Positions 39,864 to 48,881 of a stretch of 64,000 nucleotides of DNA are shown in pieces; position 1 is the stretch's first letter, and each line of letters begins with the position of its first letter. Source of the stretch: an uncultured Candidatus Entotheonella sp. (GTDB taxonomy: Bacteria; Tectomicrobia; Entotheonellia; Entotheonellales; Entotheonellaceae); contig OX639990.1 of NCBI GenBank assembly GCA_951828535.1, positions 2,343,300-2,407,299 on the forward strand, read 5' to 3'. Position numbers and translations under genes: made by a program. Under the pieces are notes generated by a model. That model did no database searches. It had not been told where the DNA came from and saw nothing but the letters and a program-made list of their open reading frames with translations.

Positions 39864-40460
39864 ATGTTCCGACCCCGCACGCTCTCCATCCTGATGGAAG
39901 AGCTTTGTCGCCTGCCCGGCATCGGTGAGAAAACCGCCCAGCGCCTTGCCTTTTATATCCTGCGAACCCCACAGGAGCGCGCTCAGCGCCTCGCTCAGGC
40001 GATTGTGGAAGTGAAAGAGAAAATCATCTTTTGCTCGCGCTGCCGCGGCATTACGGAGGCCGATCCCTGCGCACTGTGCACCGACGCGTCGCGTGACGGC
40101 GGTCTCATTTGCGTGGTGGAAGACCCGAGCGATGTGTTTCTCATCGAACGCACCGGGGTGTACAAGGGGCTGTACCACGTCCTGATGGGCGCACTTTCGC
40201 CGCTCGACGGAATCGGACCCGATCAGCTGACGATTGACGCCTTGCTGGCCCGGGTGGAACGGGGCGGCATCCGCGAAATCATTTGTGCGACCAATCCCAA
40301 CATGGAGGGCGAAGCCACGGTCCTCTATCTCGCCCGGCTCGTGAAACCCCACGGCATCCGCCTCACACGCCTCGCGCATGGTCTGCCGGTCGGTGGTCAT
40401 CTTGAATACGCCGACGAAATCACGCTGAGCCGCTCGCTGGAAGGCCGGCGCGACATCTGA
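39864..40460 (+). CDS. recR: Recombination protein RecR
   Basis: A 198-aa protein: helix-hairpin-helix LPGIGEKTAQRLAF, four-Cys zinc finger CSRCRGITEADPCALC, TOPRIM with VVEDPSD and CATNPNMEGEAT, and Walker B-like end GGHLEYADEITL. It forms the ring that works with RecF/RecO in loading RecA. It ends 27 bp before the CRISPR array. Confidence 0.95.
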   Translation: MFRPRTLSILMEELCRLPGIGEKTAQRLAFYILRTPQERAQRLAQAIVEVKEKIIFCSRCRGITEADPCALCTDASRDGGLICVVEDPSDVFLIERTGVYKGLYHVLMGALSPLDGIGPDQLTIDALLARVERGGIREIICATNPNMEGEATVLYLARLVKPHGIRLTRLAHGLPVGGHLEYADEITLSRSLEGRRDI

Positions 40461-40487
40461 GAGCGCAACTCCCCCTCCCTGACCAGA

Positions 40488-41979
40488 GTCTATCCCCGCG
40501 TGTGCGGGGGAACCTCGTAGGGCAGGTGGGCTCGCATGTCTTTCTTCGGTCTATCCCCGCGTGTGCGGGGGAACCCGCAGACGTGTGGGAAGCCAGCTAC
40601 TTCGGAGAGGTCTATCCCCGCGTGTGCGGGGGAACCTCCAGGCGGCCGACAATGACGTTGAGCAGCACCGGTCTATCCCCGCGTGTGCGGGGGAACCGCG
40701 CATTCGGTTCCAGCGAGCCAGTGGAAAGTGGGTCTATCCCCGCGTGTGCGGGGGAACCGGTGGGTTCGGCTTCTTCCGCATCACCCTGGACGGTCTATCC
40801 CCGCGTGTGCGGGGGAACCCAGAGAGATCAGCGTCGCCACCAGTTCTGACTGGGTCTATCCCCGCGTGTGCGGGGGAACCGCGCTGGCGGCGTCCGAGTT
40901 GCGCTGGATGCCGGGTCTATCCCCGCGTGTGCGGGGGAACCTTCGCGGTCGCAATGGTGGCGCCTTCAATGCGGGGGTCTATCCCCGCGTGTGCGGGGGA
41001 ACCTGGGGCGTCGGCAACGTCATAGATACTCTGAAAGGTCTATCCCCGCGTGTGCGGGGGAACCGCGGGGCGGTCGGGGGGCGCTCAGAGCGGTATCGGT
41101 CTATCCCCGCGTGTGCGGGGGAACCAGCGTGGCTTGCAACTGGCGTCTTACAAGAAAGGGTCTATCCCCGCGTGTGCGGGGGAACCGTGCAGTGGGTCCA
41201 GTACTACGATAACCCGTGGGGTCTATCCCCGCGTGTGCGGGGGAACCGCCGCCGCCGCAGATGGCTGACACGCAGGTCAAGGTCTATCCCCGCGTGTGCG
41301 GGGGAACCCACAGGGCACCCGCCACGCCACCATCTGCCACAGGTCTATCCCCGCGTGTGCGGGGGAACCACGCGCCCGGCGTAGCGAATCGCCCGGCTCA
41401 AGGGTCTATCCCCGCGTGTGCGGGGGAACCTCCGCACGCCCGATAAAACCAGTCGTATCTAAAGGTCTATCCCCGCGTGTGCGGGGGAACCCCTTTTTGA
41501 GATGCAGGCGGATAATGACATACAGGTCTATCCCCGCGTGTGCGGGGGAACCCTCGATAGCGGCGAGCGAGGCGCCGGCGTCCAGGGTCTATCCCCGCGT
41601 GTGCGGGGGAACCGGGAAGTGCCCGAAGTATTTCGCAGGTGTGCGAGGTCTATCCCCGCGTGTGCGGGGGAACCACCTCGGCCACACGCACCGGATCGCC
41701 AGTCATCGGTCTATCCCCGCGTGTGCGGGGGAACCGGTTCTGACCCGCGTGAGGTGTTCCTCAAAATCGGTCTATCCCCGCGTGTGCGGGGGAACCCCTG
41801 AGCCCTGCGCTGGTATTGTTTGTACGTCAGGTCTATCCCCGCGTGTGCGGGGGAACCGGGCCTTGCCTTCCTGGATCAACGTGTCGTAAGGGTCTATCCC
41901 CGCGTGTGCGGGGGAACCGATGTCATGGAACCGGGCGATGTTGGTGACGGGGGTCTATCCCCGCGTGTGCGGGGGAACC
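40488..41979 (-). CRISPR. Type I-E CRISPR array, 25 repeats and 24 spacers
   Basis: Repeats begin every 61 bp (core 27-28 nt, spacers 33 nt) except for one 34-nt spacer before 40977. In the sense orientation (minus strand) the repeat has GTTCCCCCGC/GCGGGGATAGACC features: a CCCCGC/GCGGGG hairpin and the 5'-handle ATAGACC, as in E. coli and S. thermophilus type I-E. All repeats are identical save the first base of the distal one at 40488. Transcription should run from the cas2 side towards recR. Confidence 0.97.
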
Positions 41980-42115
41980 TGCACAGATGTATACCCTGTC
42001 GATGGACGGGGGTAATCGTCATGTGTGCGGGCAATTGTATTGATTCTGCTGTGATTTCCGCCTTGGTGCGGACACCTGGATTGACTGGGAGGAAAGATTT
42101 GGGGTTGTCAAAGAA
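41980..42115 (-). promoter_or_regulatory. CRISPR leader
   Basis: The 136 bp between cas2 and the first repeat in transcription order. It is less GC-rich than its surroundings and holds a minus-strand TTGACA near 42105 and a TACAAT near 42028, which could serve the pre-crRNA promoter. Confidence 0.6.
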
Positions 42116-42421
42116 CTATTCATCGTGGGAGGTGTCAGGGCGGCGTGACAGGATGACGCCGTCGTGGTCTACCAACTCAACTGGCGGTTCTCCAATTACC
42201 CGAACCATTTGTCCGCTGGGCGTGCGCGGGTCTTGCCAGGTCATGACGATGCATCGCCCACCAAGTTCTTCGAACCATTCCGTGATGACTGCCCACACCC
42301 GCTCTCGTACGGAGGTGGAAAGTCTGGGAGACGTGTAGACGCCTGGAGCAATCTCAATCATGCAGGAAGCCAGAAATCCCCGGATACGGGGAGCCACATC
42401 ACGGGTGACTATTATGGTCAT
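42116..42421 (-). CDS. cas2: CRISPR integrase subunit Cas2, type I-E
   Basis: A 101-aa protein of the Cas2e (CasB-type E. coli) class: MTIIVTRDVAPRIRGFLASC, then GVYTSPRLSTSVRERVW and MTWQDPRTPSGQ. It pairs with Cas1 to insert new spacers at the leader end. It overlaps cas1 by 23 bp and is the last cas gene before the leader. Confidence 0.95.
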   Translation of the reverse strand: MTIIVTRDVAPRIRGFLASCMIEIAPGVYTSPRLSTSVRERVWAVITEWFEELGGRCIVMTWQDPRTPSGQMVRVIGEPPVELVDHDGVILSRRPDTSHDE

Positions 42422-43280
42422 CGCGGTCGATCAACTCCGTTATGCGCTCGATCATTTTCGGGATGATTCTTGCGTCTTTGAGACGGCGCCCTGCCAAACG
42501 CCGCACGTGACGTTCAAGGGAAATGTCCCCATTCGCTTGATGCTGCCGCACCGCCTCGAACGCCACGGGGATGGTTATCTCAGTGCGAAACAAGTCCGAA
42601 ATATCCAGGCAGAAGGCCACGGAAGCGTCTTCGTGAATAAACCCAAGCTGCGGCAAGGTGGCCGTTGCCGCCACGGCAATGGTCGCCGCCGCCTCCAAGG
42701 CCGTGGAGGCGTGATTGATGGCTTGGTTGGGGGCGTCGGCCGATTCCGGGTCCTGCCGGTCGTAGCGCCGTCCGTGCCAGTCGATGCCGTATTTGGTTGC
42801 CAGCAGGCTGTAGGAGCGCCGCATGCGGGCCCCTTCGATGCCGCGCATGTTCATGATGTCCTGTTCGGGCAGCACCTCGCCAAGGCGCCATGCGTACATC
42901 CGGCGGGCAATGCGGAGGCGGGCGCGGGGGTCATTCCAGAGTTCTGCCTGGCGGCGCGCTCTTCTCGAATCGCTGGCGCCAAAGGGCTGCGCGCTGTACA
43001 TGCGGACGCCGTCTTCCCCCACGGCGACAAGCCCGGTGCCGTGGCGGGCCATGAGACGGAATACGTCGTGACTCACGGTTGAACCGGGTCCCAGCAGAAT
43101 GAACGAGATGTTCTGGTAGGGGATGGCATAGTCGCCGGCGGCCATGTCCGGGGAGCCCGCGGTGCGAAAATGCAGCGTGCCGTCTTCGACGGTGAGGTTT
43201 CCCCGCGATAGCCACAGCAAGCCGTGGCGGTCTGCATAAGGAATCTTTGCCGCCTCAAGTCCTAACCTGCCTTTGAGCAT
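42399..43280 (-). CDS. cas1: CRISPR integrase Cas1, type I-E
   Basis: From ATG 43280 (AGAGGA upstream) the protein is 293 aa. The metal-binding set is visible: Glu in RGIEGARMRRSY, His in INHASTALEAA and Asp in FIHEDASVAFCLDISDLFR. It catalyses spacer integration with Cas2. A longer frame to 43325 has no family support. Confidence 0.96.
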   Translation of the reverse strand: MLKGRLGLEAAKIPYADRHGLLWLSRGNLTVEDGTLHFRTAGSPDMAAGDYAIPYQNISFILLGPGSTVSHDVFRLMARHGTGLVAVGEDGVRMYSAQPFGASDSRRARRQAELWNDPRARLRIARRMYAWRLGEVLPEQDIMNMRGIEGARMRRSYSLLATKYGIDWHGRRYDRQDPESADAPNQAINHASTALEAAATIAVAATATLPQLGFIHEDASVAFCLDISDLFRTEITIPVAFEAVRQHQANGDISLERHVRRLAGRRLKDARIIPKMIERITELIDRDDHNSHP

Positions 43281-43290
43281 GGTTCCTCTT

Positions 43291-44049
43291 TCAGGCCGGA
43301 CGTAGCAGCAGCATCCCGTAGCCATAGGCGCGGTGCCGTCCGATGCCGTGGGCCAGCAAGTGTGAAAAGGCGTCCGGATTCATGATGGTCAGAACGCCCC
43401 GCATCACGGCGTCCGGTCCCTCGCTGTGGCGGGCGTGCAGCCTGCGCACGGCGCGGGTGCGCTGGAAGGACACCAGCTTTGTCCGGTCGCGATCGAGTTG
43501 GGCGCCGCCGCGTCGGTTGAACTGTTCGGACAGCCAATCGGTATAGACCGCTTCGCGGCTTCGGGGCATTTCTCCTTTTGGGTATCGGATGGCTTCCAGT
43601 TGAAAGGCGTCCCACTCCGTGCCCGGGCGGTGGTCAGCGTTCCTGGAGCGCCGTGCGATAGGGCGAATCCGCGTCTCAAAGCCTAACCGGTTGCCCGCTT
43701 GCCAGACTGAGGGCATTGGCTTGCTGGCGATGCGATCGGCGGACAGGATACGCAGCTGCGATGGGTCGGCATAAGTGCCCGCCGCATTGCGCAGTGCGGT
43801 GGCTTCAGCCTGTGCGTAACCGTACAGAACGCCACGGGATTGGTCCCGCGGCATCATCAGGCGAAAGGGCCGCGGCGCCAGCTCTCCGAAACTCTCCGTC
43901 AGGAGGCAGTGCATGGCGTGGTCGGCGTCTTGCAATCGCTTAATTCCCATCCAACGCCGAAATTCTCTCAGGGCAACCTCGGTGCGTATCATAAAGAGCG
44001 GCTGGGATGCGACCACGGTGCCACGATCTGCAAGGGCAGCATCAGTCAT
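43291..44049 (-). CDS. cas6e: CRISPR RNA endonuclease Cas6e (CasE)
   Basis: A 252-aa protein with a double RRM fold and the terminal Gly-rich loop GIGRHRAYGYGMLLLRP. It cuts pre-crRNA at the repeat hairpin and stays on the 3' handle in Cascade. It overlaps cas5e by ATGA (44046-44049). Confidence 0.93.
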   Translation of the reverse strand: MTDAALADRGTVVASQPLFMIRTEVALREFRRWMGIKRLQDADHAMHCLLTESFGELAPRPFRLMMPRDQSRGVLYGYAQAEATALRNAAGTYADPSQLRILSADRIASKPMPSVWQAGNRLGFETRIRPIARRSRNADHRPGTEWDAFQLEAIRYPKGEMPRSREAVYTDWLSEQFNRRGGAQLDRDRTKLVSFQRTRAVRRLHARHSEGPDAVMRGVLTIMNPDAFSHLLAHGIGRHRAYGYGMLLLRPA

Positions 44050-44816
44050 TGTTCTTCATTCCTTTCCGTTGGCGCCTCGATGGGCTCGCCAAATTGGCTC
44101 CGCTTCGCCGTGCCTTCGCACACCCGTCGCCCGCCCCCGTGCAAACCGGAGCCCCAATTGCGCTGGTCGGTGAGCATGTGGGTACGATTCGGGGCGATGC
44201 CGTCCGCGCCTTCCCCGTTGGACCACAGTAGCTTGACGTCATCTTGACCGCTGCCAGGCTCATCAATGGCTGTCGTCATCAGGGCGGCCAGCGCGGTATC
44301 ACCGGCGCTGAAATCTCTGAACAGGCTTGCGGTGGGCAGGCACGGCTTGCGTCCGATGAACAGAGGGCGCGCGGGTTCTTGCAAGGCGTCAGCCAAGTCA
44401 TCCAGCGTTGGCGCTTCCGTTTCGGGCTGCAGTCGGAGGGCAACGGTTACCCGCATATCTGCGAAGTAGTCGCGGAAGCGCAAGTGGGGCGAATCGTAGG
44501 TGTTAGCTCCCCCGGCCCGACCTTCCGGCCGGCCGTGGGTCGTCCAGCCTTTGTCATTGGCGCCTAACTGGGCGGTCTGAAAGTCGGTCATCCGCACGCC
44601 GCCGGACGGTTCCCGGTCGATGCGAACGGCAAAGATCAGCCGGTCCTGCAACCGCTGGTGCCGTTCTCGTTCCGTGCGTCGCCAGCCCAAGGCGTTGGCG
44701 AACAGCCCGGTGAGCATGGACGCCGCCGGAAACCACCTGATGACACCGAGGTTGTCGATGGTCTCGCCGCCGAAGGCCATCAGCGGGCTTTCGAGGTTCA
44801 GAATGAGGTGCCGCAT
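44046..44816 (-). CDS. cas5e: Cascade subunit Cas5e (CasD)
   Basis: From ATG 44816 the protein is 256 aa, starting MRHLILNLESPLMAFGGETI, the typical Cas5e N-terminus. Later comes RRFCxxR-like GGRRVCEGT. It caps the crRNA 5' handle. The start is two bases past the cas7e stop. Confidence 0.93.
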   Translation of the reverse strand: MRHLILNLESPLMAFGGETIDNLGVIRWFPAASMLTGLFANALGWRRTERERHQRLQDRLIFAVRIDREPSGGVRMTDFQTAQLGANDKGWTTHGRPEGRAGGANTYDSPHLRFRDYFADMRVTVALRLQPETEAPTLDDLADALQEPARPLFIGRKPCLPTASLFRDFSAGDTALAALMTTAIDEPGSGQDDVKLLWSNGEGADGIAPNRTHMLTDQRNWGSGLHGGGRRVCEGTAKRSQFGEPIEAPTERNEEQ

Positions 44817-44818
44817 GA

Positions 44819-45979
44819 TTACTCCGCCTCGGCGTTGCGGACTGCATTCGCCGCCCACTGCGCCAGTTCGTCGAGATTGACCCGTGTGGCGTTGGGTACG
44901 GCATATTCCTCAAGCGACATCACGCGTCTGGATTCCTTGCTGCCGTATGCATTGTCGAGACAGCCCAGGTACGCCGACAAGTTGCGCACGGCGTCGTCGG
45001 TTTGCGCCTTCGACGGCCTGCGAAAGGCGTTGGCCAAGCTGCGGGGTTGACGCGATCCAGCCTCGATGAGCATGAAGTCGGCGTAGGCGTAGGGCGCCGT
45101 GGAACCCAGCTTGGCGCCGGGCGACACGGTAGCAATGAGGTGGACGAGGTTGTACACCACTTGGCTGGCCAGTGACTTGTCGGCGGTTTCCCATTCTTCA
45201 CCCTCAAGATTGGAAACTAGGCCCGGCACGTCCACGACGACATAGCCGTAGAACAACCCGGCGGTTAGCTCCATGTCACCGATGTGGGCGGCGCCGGCGT
45301 CCTCGTCGTCTCGCTGCAAGTCGTCCACGACGGAGAAGTAATCGCTTTCACTCTCTTCCCGGTGCACCGTGAAGGCATGGGCGACATGAATAGCGGCTTC
45401 AATGTTGGCGCCGGGGTCGGAAGTAACCATCCGCCCGAACAGAGCACCCACCAGTCCACCGGGCAAACTGGCCTGTTCACGAAAAGTGCGAAAGTTATTG
45501 CCCTCGCCGCGACGGGCACTGAACAGATTCGTGGCAGCTTCGCCAGCCGCTTTGGCGTCATTCGCGTGTTCAGCGCAGATGACGGCAGCCTTTTCCCGCA
45601 GGTATTCCACTTCGGGTAAGCCGAGCAGCAGGGGCTGCCGCCCGGTTTCCGATGTGCCGCTGCTGCCGTACACACCGATGTTGAAAGCGTCTTGCACCGC
45701 GGTCAGGACTTCGGGGGCAACGCTGCCGGCATTTTCCAATGGCTCAATCACTTCACGCTCAACAACGTTCCGTGACCGTATCGCATCCGGCGCGATGGCG
45801 GAGAGGGCAAATTCATCCTGCGTCGAACGCCAATGCCGCTTGAGGCATTGCGACGAGATACGGGTACGTACCGCGTCTCCAAAAGGCATCCGCTTGGCCA
45901 AGCCGCTGTCATCCCTGTTCAACAATGCCGCCGGGTACGAATGCAGGGTGTGAATTTGCAAAAACCTTGAAACCACCAT
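44819..45979 (-). CDS. cas7e: Cascade backbone subunit Cas7e (CasC/Cse4)
   Basis: A 386-aa protein beginning FLQIHTLHSYPAALLNRDDS, followed by AKRMPFGDAVRTRISSQCLK, the Cas7e hallmark. Six copies coat the guide and impose the every-sixth-base kink on the crRNA. It follows the nuclease-Cas11e gene by 27 bp. Confidence 0.95.
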   Translation of the reverse strand: MVVSRFLQIHTLHSYPAALLNRDDSGLAKRMPFGDAVRTRISSQCLKRHWRSTQDEFALSAIAPDAIRSRNVVEREVIEPLENAGSVAPEVLTAVQDAFNIGVYGSSGTSETGRQPLLLGLPEVEYLREKAAVICAEHANDAKAAGEAATNLFSARRGEGNNFRTFREQASLPGGLVGALFGRMVTSDPGANIEAAIHVAHAFTVHREESESDYFSVVDDLQRDDEDAGAAHIGDMELTAGLFYGYVVVDVPGLVSNLEGEEWETADKSLASQVVYNLVHLIATVSPGAKLGSTAPYAYADFMLIEAGSRQPRSLANAFRRPSKAQTDDAVRNLSAYLGCLDNAYGSKESRRVMSLEEYAVPNATRVNLDELAQWAANAVRNAEAE

Positions 45980-46006
45980 TCTGAAAGCTCCTTTGTTCGC
46001 GGTTCG

Positions 46007-46945
46007 TTACTCGTCGTCGGATTCAGTGGGCTGGGCGCTGCGTCGTTCCGCCCGATAGTATGCGCGGGCTATGGCAATTCGGGCTTTATCGGCCTCCTCT
46101 TCGTTGTAACCCTCATTGAGAATAAACCAAGCCATCTCTCGCCAGTTAAAGGTGCATCTTTCATTTGCCAGCATTCTAAAAAGCCGGCCCAGCAATCGGT
46201 GCAGTGTAGGTCCTCTGGCTGCGAGCAGCGTCGACAGCCGTTCGTCGCTATAAAAAGCCCTGGCCGTTCTGTCACCATTGCCTTCATATAACGTCTGACC
46301 GACTGGGTGCCGGGGGTTATGAGCCAGACCGGCAGTGTGAGCCATCAGGGCCATGCCGTTTGTGATCAGCCCCCACTTGCCGACGTCCAGATTTCGGGGC
46401 ATTCCCTGCTGGCTGATTAGTTTCCAGAATATGGCGCTGTCTGGATTACTGGGGTCCATACGTCGAAGGCTGGCTTTTTCGCCAGTGGTCATTTCCTTTG
46501 CTTCGATGGCTTCAACGATGTTGGTGATAATGTCGCGGAAGTTGGTGGGTATAGGCATGCTTCGTGATTCTGATGCCGGTTCCCATGTGCTGGAGTGGTC
46601 TGCTACACCATTCTGGAGTACATCGTCGATTTCACCCCAGTTTTCTGGACGCCAAGTGTAGGTTGGCAGGTGATGGCTTAATGCTTCCAGCCATTCTTCC
46701 TGTTCCTCGGTCGGTTCAACACCGTACCCGCGCTTCAGTTCCGCAACGATCAGTTGGATGTTGTCAGTCGCTTGGTTTTTGCGAAACATCACTAAGTCTG
46801 GAAAACCTCTACCTCGGACGATATGGATGCTGTCTTTATCTCGGAGGTGAAACGTCCTCCACCCATGACGCTGCGCAGTGTTTATTACTTCGTCGTTGAA
46901 AGACCTTTCCCGTATGGGTTCCGGCTGCGTTTGTGCCTCTGACAT
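46007..46945 (-). CDS. cas11e: Cas11e (Cse2) with N-terminal VRR-NUC-like nuclease domain
   Basis: A 312-aa fusion, against ~160-200 aa for ordinary Cse2. Residues about 14-113 are a PD-(D/E)XK nuclease of the VRR-NUC type: E19, RGRGFPDLVMF with D50, IVAELKRG with E69 and K71, and EQEEWL with Q82, then a YTWRPENWGEI end typical of the family. Residues about 133-305 are Cse2: EKASLRRMDPSNPDSAIFWK, a central helical segment, and RLFRMLANERCTFNWREMAW. AAGGAG precedes the ATG, three bases past the cas8e stop. Cse2 lies along the R-loop in Cascade, so the nuclease would be held near target DNA. All catalytic residues look intact. Confidence 0.85.
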   Translation of the reverse strand: MSEAQTQPEPIRERSFNDEVINTAQRHGWRTFHLRDKDSIHIVRGRGFPDLVMFRKNQATDNIQLIVAELKRGYGVEPTEEQEEWLEALSHHLPTYTWRPENWGEIDDVLQNGVADHSSTWEPASESRSMPIPTNFRDIITNIVEAIEAKEMTTGEKASLRRMDPSNPDSAIFWKLISQQGMPRNLDVGKWGLITNGMALMAHTAGLAHNPRHPVGQTLYEGNGDRTARAFYSDERLSTLLAARGPTLHRLLGRLFRMLANERCTFNWREMAWFILNEGYNEEEADKARIAIARAYYRAERRSAQPTESDDE

Positions 46946-46948
46946 CCT

Positions 46949-48559
46949 TCAATCTCCTTGCTCTAACTCTGGCTGAGAAACCGATTCCCTATTCTTCGGG
47001 AGAAACAGAAATGGCAAGTCGCTGTTGCCGCGTATCCGTCCCTCAAACAGTCCCTCGGCGTTGACACGCGCACGGTAGCGATACATGGCGGGGCAGGGAA
47101 GTGAGTCTTCGGCGTCGTGCAGGACGCCGCGAGCGTGGTCAATCACGCCGCCTTTGTCGTCGTTCAGCAGCCATCGGTTACGGATGCTTTGACGTCCGCT
47201 GTCGTCGTCCGCTTCAAACTCGGTTTGCAAGTCCTCAAAAAACGTACGGTCGACGATGTCGTCCAGCTTGTTCAGCCAAGGGCGAGCCAACGCCCGGTGC
47301 TCGGGGCTAACTTTGTCGGCGTTGCCCCGCGCTGCAAAAACCTGGATGGCGTGGCTCAATATGCGCTGCACGATGCCGACCTGTTCAATGCGCTGCCTCC
47401 CGATATCGCCGAGTTCCTGCGTCCCGCCTGTTCTTCCGATAAGTCGCACCGTTTTGGGCCGTAGCGGAATGATGCGCTCGTGGTAGCCCTCGGTTTTGCC
47501 CTGCCCCCGCACCATGGCGCGGGCCACCAACTGCATCGTGTCTGACGAATGCTGCTCGGCCTGTGTTGGCCGCAGCAGTAGCGGCGGTCCCCATTCGGTA
47601 AGGTACTCGGTGACGCGCTTGTAGGTGAATCCCCCAGCGGCCAGGGTCAAGGGCAGATCATCCCGCTTCCTATTCACGGGAACCCACGGGTCCCCGGTCC
47701 GTCCCTTGAGGTCCTTTCCTTCAATGCGCGCCGCTTTGGAACTGGTCCGGATTCCATACAGATTGCCGTCCGCATGGACGCGCAATCGGATACGACGGCA
47801 CACCTCAATGTAGAAGGGTTCCAGTCGATTGGCTGGTAGAGATTCCGCAGCGGTGCCGTCCCAGGGCATCGTCCACAATAGACCCGCCCCACCGTCGGTC
47901 ATCGGAAATTCCGTCAGCAGTGTCGGGCGCCATTCAAGCAAGGCAGTGATGTCGCGTCGCGCGTGCGCTCCCAGTCGCTCGGAAGGCGCGAGCGTGAACG
48001 CAGGGCGGCTGCCCAAGCCGCCATTCATCCGCGAGATGCCGTAGTTACCAGCCCCGCCGAACCCCTCCATGGTCTGCAGCGTAATCAGCGCGAAAATCCA
48101 GTCGTCAGCGCTGGCTCGGGTCGCCATCACCGATTTCAGATCATGGTTCTTGGAGGTGACCAGCATATCCAGTTCATCCGGCGTTGCGACGGTGCTCTTG
48201 TAGTCCGTTTCGCGTGTTTTGGAACGAGCCGGCGGTTGCATGAAGGCGGATTTGGTAATGTCATCCACCATCAATTGCCAGGGCTCGTCTTGCGGGTAAT
48301 CGAGCGTTAGCCCCCGTATCAGGTCAGCCCACTGTGCCGAATCCGCCGGCAGTTCGCCGACGCCAGCGCGATGTATTGCCATTGCGCCAAGCTGAACCAG
48401 AAAAGCATGCCAAGCGTGGCGCTGGTGGGGCCGCAGCGAGGGAAAGGCTTCAACCTCGTCCTGCATCAGCACGGCGTACACCCCCGGCAAGGAGGAAATT
48501 TCCTGGCTTCCCGTCCTGGTATGCATGCGTATGACGGCTTCCGATATGATATTGAACAT
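46949..48559 (-). CDS. cas8e: Cascade large subunit Cas8e (CasA/Cse1)
   Basis: A 536-aa protein. Segments such as SRPHQRHAWHAFLVQLGAMA-type (LRPHQRHAWHAFLVQL), YKSTVATPDELDMLVTSKNH, GGAGNYGISRMNGGLGSRP and GLLWTMPWDG are typical of Cse1. It reads the PAM and recruits Cas3. It lies between the 56-aa ORF and the nuclease-Cas11e gene. Confidence 0.93.
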   Translation of the reverse strand: MFNIISEAVIRMHTRTGSQEISSLPGVYAVLMQDEVEAFPSLRPHQRHAWHAFLVQLGAMAIHRAGVGELPADSAQWADLIRGLTLDYPQDEPWQLMVDDITKSAFMQPPARSKTRETDYKSTVATPDELDMLVTSKNHDLKSVMATRASADDWIFALITLQTMEGFGGAGNYGISRMNGGLGSRPAFTLAPSERLGAHARRDITALLEWRPTLLTEFPMTDGGAGLLWTMPWDGTAAESLPANRLEPFYIEVCRRIRLRVHADGNLYGIRTSSKAARIEGKDLKGRTGDPWVPVNRKRDDLPLTLAAGGFTYKRVTEYLTEWGPPLLLRPTQAEQHSSDTMQLVARAMVRGQGKTEGYHERIIPLRPKTVRLIGRTGGTQELGDIGRQRIEQVGIVQRILSHAIQVFAARGNADKVSPEHRALARPWLNKLDDIVDRTFFEDLQTEFEADDDSGRQSIRNRWLLNDDKGGVIDHARGVLHDAEDSLPCPAMYRYRARVNAEGLFEGRIRGNSDLPFLFLPKNRESVSQPELEQGD

Positions 48560-48612
48560 CAGAAATTCATCCTTAGAGCGGTGTTGGGACGAGAACGCTG
48601 CGTTGACCTTGC

Positions 48613-48783
48613 CTACGCTTGGCGGCCTTCGGACATCAGTGAAATTGCTGCCCGGAGTGTGTCCCGCTGATACCGGAGAGCGTCATACTCAGCTTCCGCC
48701 GGATTGAGTTTCTTCTCGATGGCTGCCAGTTTGATTTTAAGGGCACTCAATATATCAGCGGGGGCGTCGTTCTGGGTTTTCAT
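48613..48783 (-). CDS. 56-aa helical protein heading the Cascade operon
   Basis: ATG 48783 with AGGAGG five bases upstream, stop at 48613, then 53 bp to cas8e. The product starts MKTQNDAPADILSALKIKL, continues AAIEKKLNPAEAEYDALRYQ and is almost wholly helical and charged, like a short coiled coil. I recognise no family. The strong ribosome binding site and its place between the Cascade promoter and cas8e argue that it is translated. It could be an anti-silencing leader peptide, a Cascade accessory, or a small toxin governed by the guide RNA upstream; it lacks the tandem rare Arg codons of known CreT toxins. Confidence 0.6.
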   Translation of the reverse strand: MKTQNDAPADILSALKIKLAAIEKKLNPAEAEYDALRYQRDTLRAAISLMSEGRQA

Positions 48784-48823
48784 TTGGTCCTCCTACTTTG
48801 ATTTGCCGTTATCGCAGTTGTTT

Positions 48824-48840
48824 ATTGTAGCTCGTAGATT
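48824..48840 (-). promoter_or_regulatory. Protospacer-like target in the Cascade promoter
   Basis: Read on the minus strand: AA (48840-48839, PAM), T, then CTACGAGCTACAAT. Against the guide of the degenerate unit at 48882-48970, counted from its second base, positions 1-5, 7-11, 13 and 14 match; only 6 and 12 differ. The site begins at the expected transcription start and includes a TACAAT element. Confidence 0.7.
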
Positions 48841-48843
48841 GTG

Positions 48844-48874
48844 ATAACATGAAGCAAACTTGTCTGGATGTCAA
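48844..48874 (-). promoter_or_regulatory. Probable promoter of the Cascade operon
   Basis: TTGACA (48874-48869) and TGTTAT (48849-48844) with a 19-bp spacer, or CATGTT (48851-48846) with 17 bp. Transcription would start near 48837, inside the guide-RNA target. Confidence 0.5.
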
Positions 48875-48881
48875 GTTCCAA

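Noticed and set aside
40502-41889. Long + strand ORFs with repeated PRVCGGT/IPACAGEP units across 40.5-41.9 kb
   Set aside because: They are translations of the CRISPR repeats and not proteins.
48613-48783. The 56-aa ORF as a classical CreT toxin
   Set aside because: Known CreT toxins are tiny genes rich in rare tandem codons or unrelated peptides; nothing in this sequence shows such a feature, and the target also covers the whole Cascade operon, so autoregulation is simpler.
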